A program made the position numbers and the translations under genes. A DNA stretch of 64,000 nt, from contig JAJLRJ010000006.1 of NCBI GenBank assembly GCA_024195265.1, positions 31,903,434 through 31,967,433 on the forward strand, in the 5' to 3' direction. The stretch's first letter is position 1. Each line of letters begins with the position of its first letter. The notes below the pieces were generated by a model. That model did no database searches and was not told the origin of the DNA. It was given only the letters and a program-made list of their open reading frames with translations. The stretch comes from Dendrophyllia cribrosa. Its lineage: Eukaryota; Cnidaria; Anthozoa; Scleractinia; Dendrophylliidae. Below, in pieces: positions 61,906 through 64,000 of the stretch.

Positions 61906-63239
61906 AAATTGGCCAATCATGTTCCAATGAGCCAACTCTTGAAAACGAAACAACCTTCGGACGCTCCCTTCTCCTGGTCGTTTTGCTCCACCTACCCTCA
62001 CCCCCTGCGTCAAACTCCCCACCCTCCTCTCCCTCCAACGCCGTTCCCATGGGTTATAATAATTAATATTTCTATGGCGCAAATTAACATGTAGATATGA
62101 TCAAATGCAGGTGACCATTACATATCGCGGACTCAATGTTTACAGCTGATCGACCGAGTGAAAATTTAAATATTTTTTTCATGTATGCTGTATGAAAGTC
62201 CGCATTTACTCTGTGAATTATGTGAATTTCCTTCACAACTGTCTGATAGTGAGCGTGCCATGATGGGTGAATCATGTTTGAAAAACCGGGCTCTCCATAC
62301 CTGTAATATTTCAAACTAATCTCGTACCCAGATCTCCCAGTACAAGCACGAGTGAGATCTGGGTGCGAGATTAATTTTAAACTGCATGGTAGCTGAATCG
62401 ATGATCCCTCATTTTTCTCTTTTTTTTTCTCAGTATTTTCATGGTTTTATCATGTTTATTCTCATTAAATGTGTCATATACCTGTGATACTTTTTTCACG
62501 TTTTCGCGTCCTAATTATCCACACAGTGATCTACAGTGTCGTTAGAAATGCGCGCAAATCTTTCTTGGAAGAGGTACATGTATATGCCGGAAGTGAGAAA
62601 TTGAGTGTTTAAAATGGTCATGGTGGCTTTGAAGAGATTGTAGCTCATGAACAATTTATCCGACTGTGGCAATTAATTTACCAGAGCTTTTCTCTCAGGG
62701 AGGTCTGTTCATAGTCTAGAAATCGTTCTCTAAAAACAGGAAGACCCATGAAGCAAAATATCCTGAAATATTAAAAGTAATTGCATCAAAGAAACAGCAA
62801 CCTCGCCGAAAGGCAAGATGCATTCTTCGACTGAAAAATAAATTACGTTACACTCAAAACATGAACTGTCAGAACTGACGCGCGAAGCCTTCTTTGAAAC
62901 GAGAATGTTAGCAAAGTGCCAGCAAACGTGCGCGAGACCGAGAAACCGCAGCCATGTTTGTTCAAACATTGTCGCGGGATTGCGTGCATACGGGATCTAT
63001 AGCAATGTCAATGTCATTCCACGATAAGCTGAATTTAGCTTACAATAATAATACTTTATTCATTAAATAGGAGATATCTGAGGTTAACCCTATCGAGGGT
63101 ATCTTCCCCACCCCCACCCCCCACCCCCCCCCCCCCCCCCCCCCAAAAAAAATACATATATATATATATATATTAAATGTATTATAATGCTTCAAAAAAA
63201 TCCTATGTCTGGATCTTTCTTCCAAAACGTTGATAAATA
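61906..63239. other. Intergenic; foldback at 62316-62373, poly-C at about 63127
   Basis: 62316-62373 is a near-perfect hairpin (TAATCTCGTACCCAGATCTC / GAGATCTGGGTGCGAGATTA). Poly-C, A-run and TA repeats lie at 63110-63175. No gene supported. Confidence 0.6.
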
Positions 63240-63365
63240 TGCTACAATATATGAAAATAAAGACAATAAATCTCTTGCCGATATTTCGTCTTTATTATAA
63301 AAGACTTCGTCAGGGCAACTGACTAAGCGTGACCGACCGTTACAAAATATACGCCAAGTGGTGTA
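63240..63365. repeat. Uninterrupted relative of the 52.2-53.0 kb repeat
   Basis: Carries TTACAAAATATACGCCAAGTGG where the other copy holds the 671-bp insertion. Confidence 0.8.
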
Positions 63366-63375
63366 AGACGCGAGA

Positions 63376-63598
63376 CTACGAAAGCCGAGGAGGGACTTCA
63401 GACTTCGGACTTCAGACTTCAGACTTCAGACTTAAGTCTTCTTCCTCGGGCGTTAATTTTTGTTTCCTTTTGCTTTTGAAGACTGAAAAGTTCCTTTTCG
63501 TCGTGATTTTAGATGGAAATCGCATGTAAATTGCTTATCCGGTTGCTGAAGTCCGAAGTCTGAAGTCTGAAGTCCCTCATCGGCTTTCGTACGTACGA
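63376..63598. mobile_element. 223-bp foldback with tandem CTTCAGA arms
   Basis: Left arm CGAAAGCCGAGGAGGGACTTC plus repeats of AGACTTC; right arm GAAGTCTGAAGT repeats and GGGACTTCAG complement ending CATCGGCTTTCG. Confidence 0.8.
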
Positions 63599-64000
63599 GT
63601 GGATTCACACACAAAATCTAAATCAATTAAACTGTTGTTTCCTGGATTCGTGGTATTTTTTTGTGAGACGATAAGTCCTTCATATTGATTAAAATTCAAC
63701 TTGACAGTTGACAGGCCAAGAGAACACAAACAAAAGAAATGAATAAACATGTTTATTTTCTGTCAGTGTGTCCTCAAGGCCTTGATATCAAGTTGAAATT
63801 TAACATATCGAAAGTAGTGGTCATTTTATTCCCTGAAGAAGACAGGCCGTGCATGACGAAATATTGGATAGAATATATTTATAATCGCAGTTGTACAGTC
63901 AACCTTGCAGTTATTAGTTACTTCGTATTTATATCGAAAGGAGCCTATTGATCTAAATACGAAAAGTGAAAAATAAATCAATTTTTAAAGTGCTACTGCG

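Noticed and set aside
61625..62066. Frames with repeated NHYTRIITRES-type peptides
   Set aside because: Direct translation of the 14-bp minisatellite.
23040..63600. CRISPR arrays or bacterial operons
   Set aside because: The repeats are minisatellites without unique spacers, and introns, SINEs and LINEs show a eukaryotic genome.

Overview
The window is eukaryotic nuclear DNA from an invertebrate. It has a spliced metazoan gene (TRAF-type RING, zinc-finger and MATH protein), long introns, SINEs, LINE and Penelope fragments, a Ty3/gypsy retrotransposon and very many short inverted-repeat elements. The repeat style and the protein set of the large viral-type element suggest a cnidarian, probably an anthozoan (coral or anemone). 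That assignment is inference from recognised families, not a search result.

The main object is a 17.4-kb Polinton/Maverick (adintovirus-like) element at 2723-20140. It has hairpin-forming terminal inverted repeats and a 5-bp target duplication (GCACT). It sits inside a short MITE-like repeat whose uninterrupted relative lies at 36598-37161, so the empty site can be read in the same window. On the + strand it carries a protein-primed family B DNA polymerase, a coiled-coil membrane protein, a probable penton-type minor capsid protein, a membrane-hairpin protein and a late-transcription-factor-like (VLTF3-like) zinc-ribbon protein. On the - strand it carries a DD35E integrase, a row of small membrane or virion-type proteins, an A32/FtsK-HerA packaging ATPase, a probable major capsid protein, a 525-residue protein, a YqaJ-type nuclease and a terminal C2HC protein. 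Almost every start codon has a CATATATAC or CATATGTATAC motif 0-12 nt upstream. This looks like a dedicated viral promoter and may be read by the VLTF3-like factor. Two genes (ATPase and coiled-coil protein) each carry one early in-frame stop, and I see no adenain-type protease, so this copy is probably recently dead or dependent on others.

From 20.4 to 39.5 kb there is no confident intact host gene. The region holds nested MITEs, a truncated LINE, a C2H2 zinc-finger array with a decayed 5' end (24339-25530), a 1.8-kb G-rich minisatellite, several foldback elements, and a 1.15-kb palindrome that carries tRNA-Thr-like sequences and the divergent starts of a possible Harbinger-type transposon.

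From 39.5 to 55.3 kb a five-exon TRAF-family gene on the - strand can be assembled with matching splice phases (predicted 327 residues). Its introns contain a Penelope endonuclease fragment, SINEs, MITEs and a young gypsy element (47653-52170) with nearly identical LTRs but lesions in gag and pol. From 55.3 to 64 kb I see AT-rich DNA, transposon fragments, a 14-bp minisatellite and foldbacks, with no intact gene.
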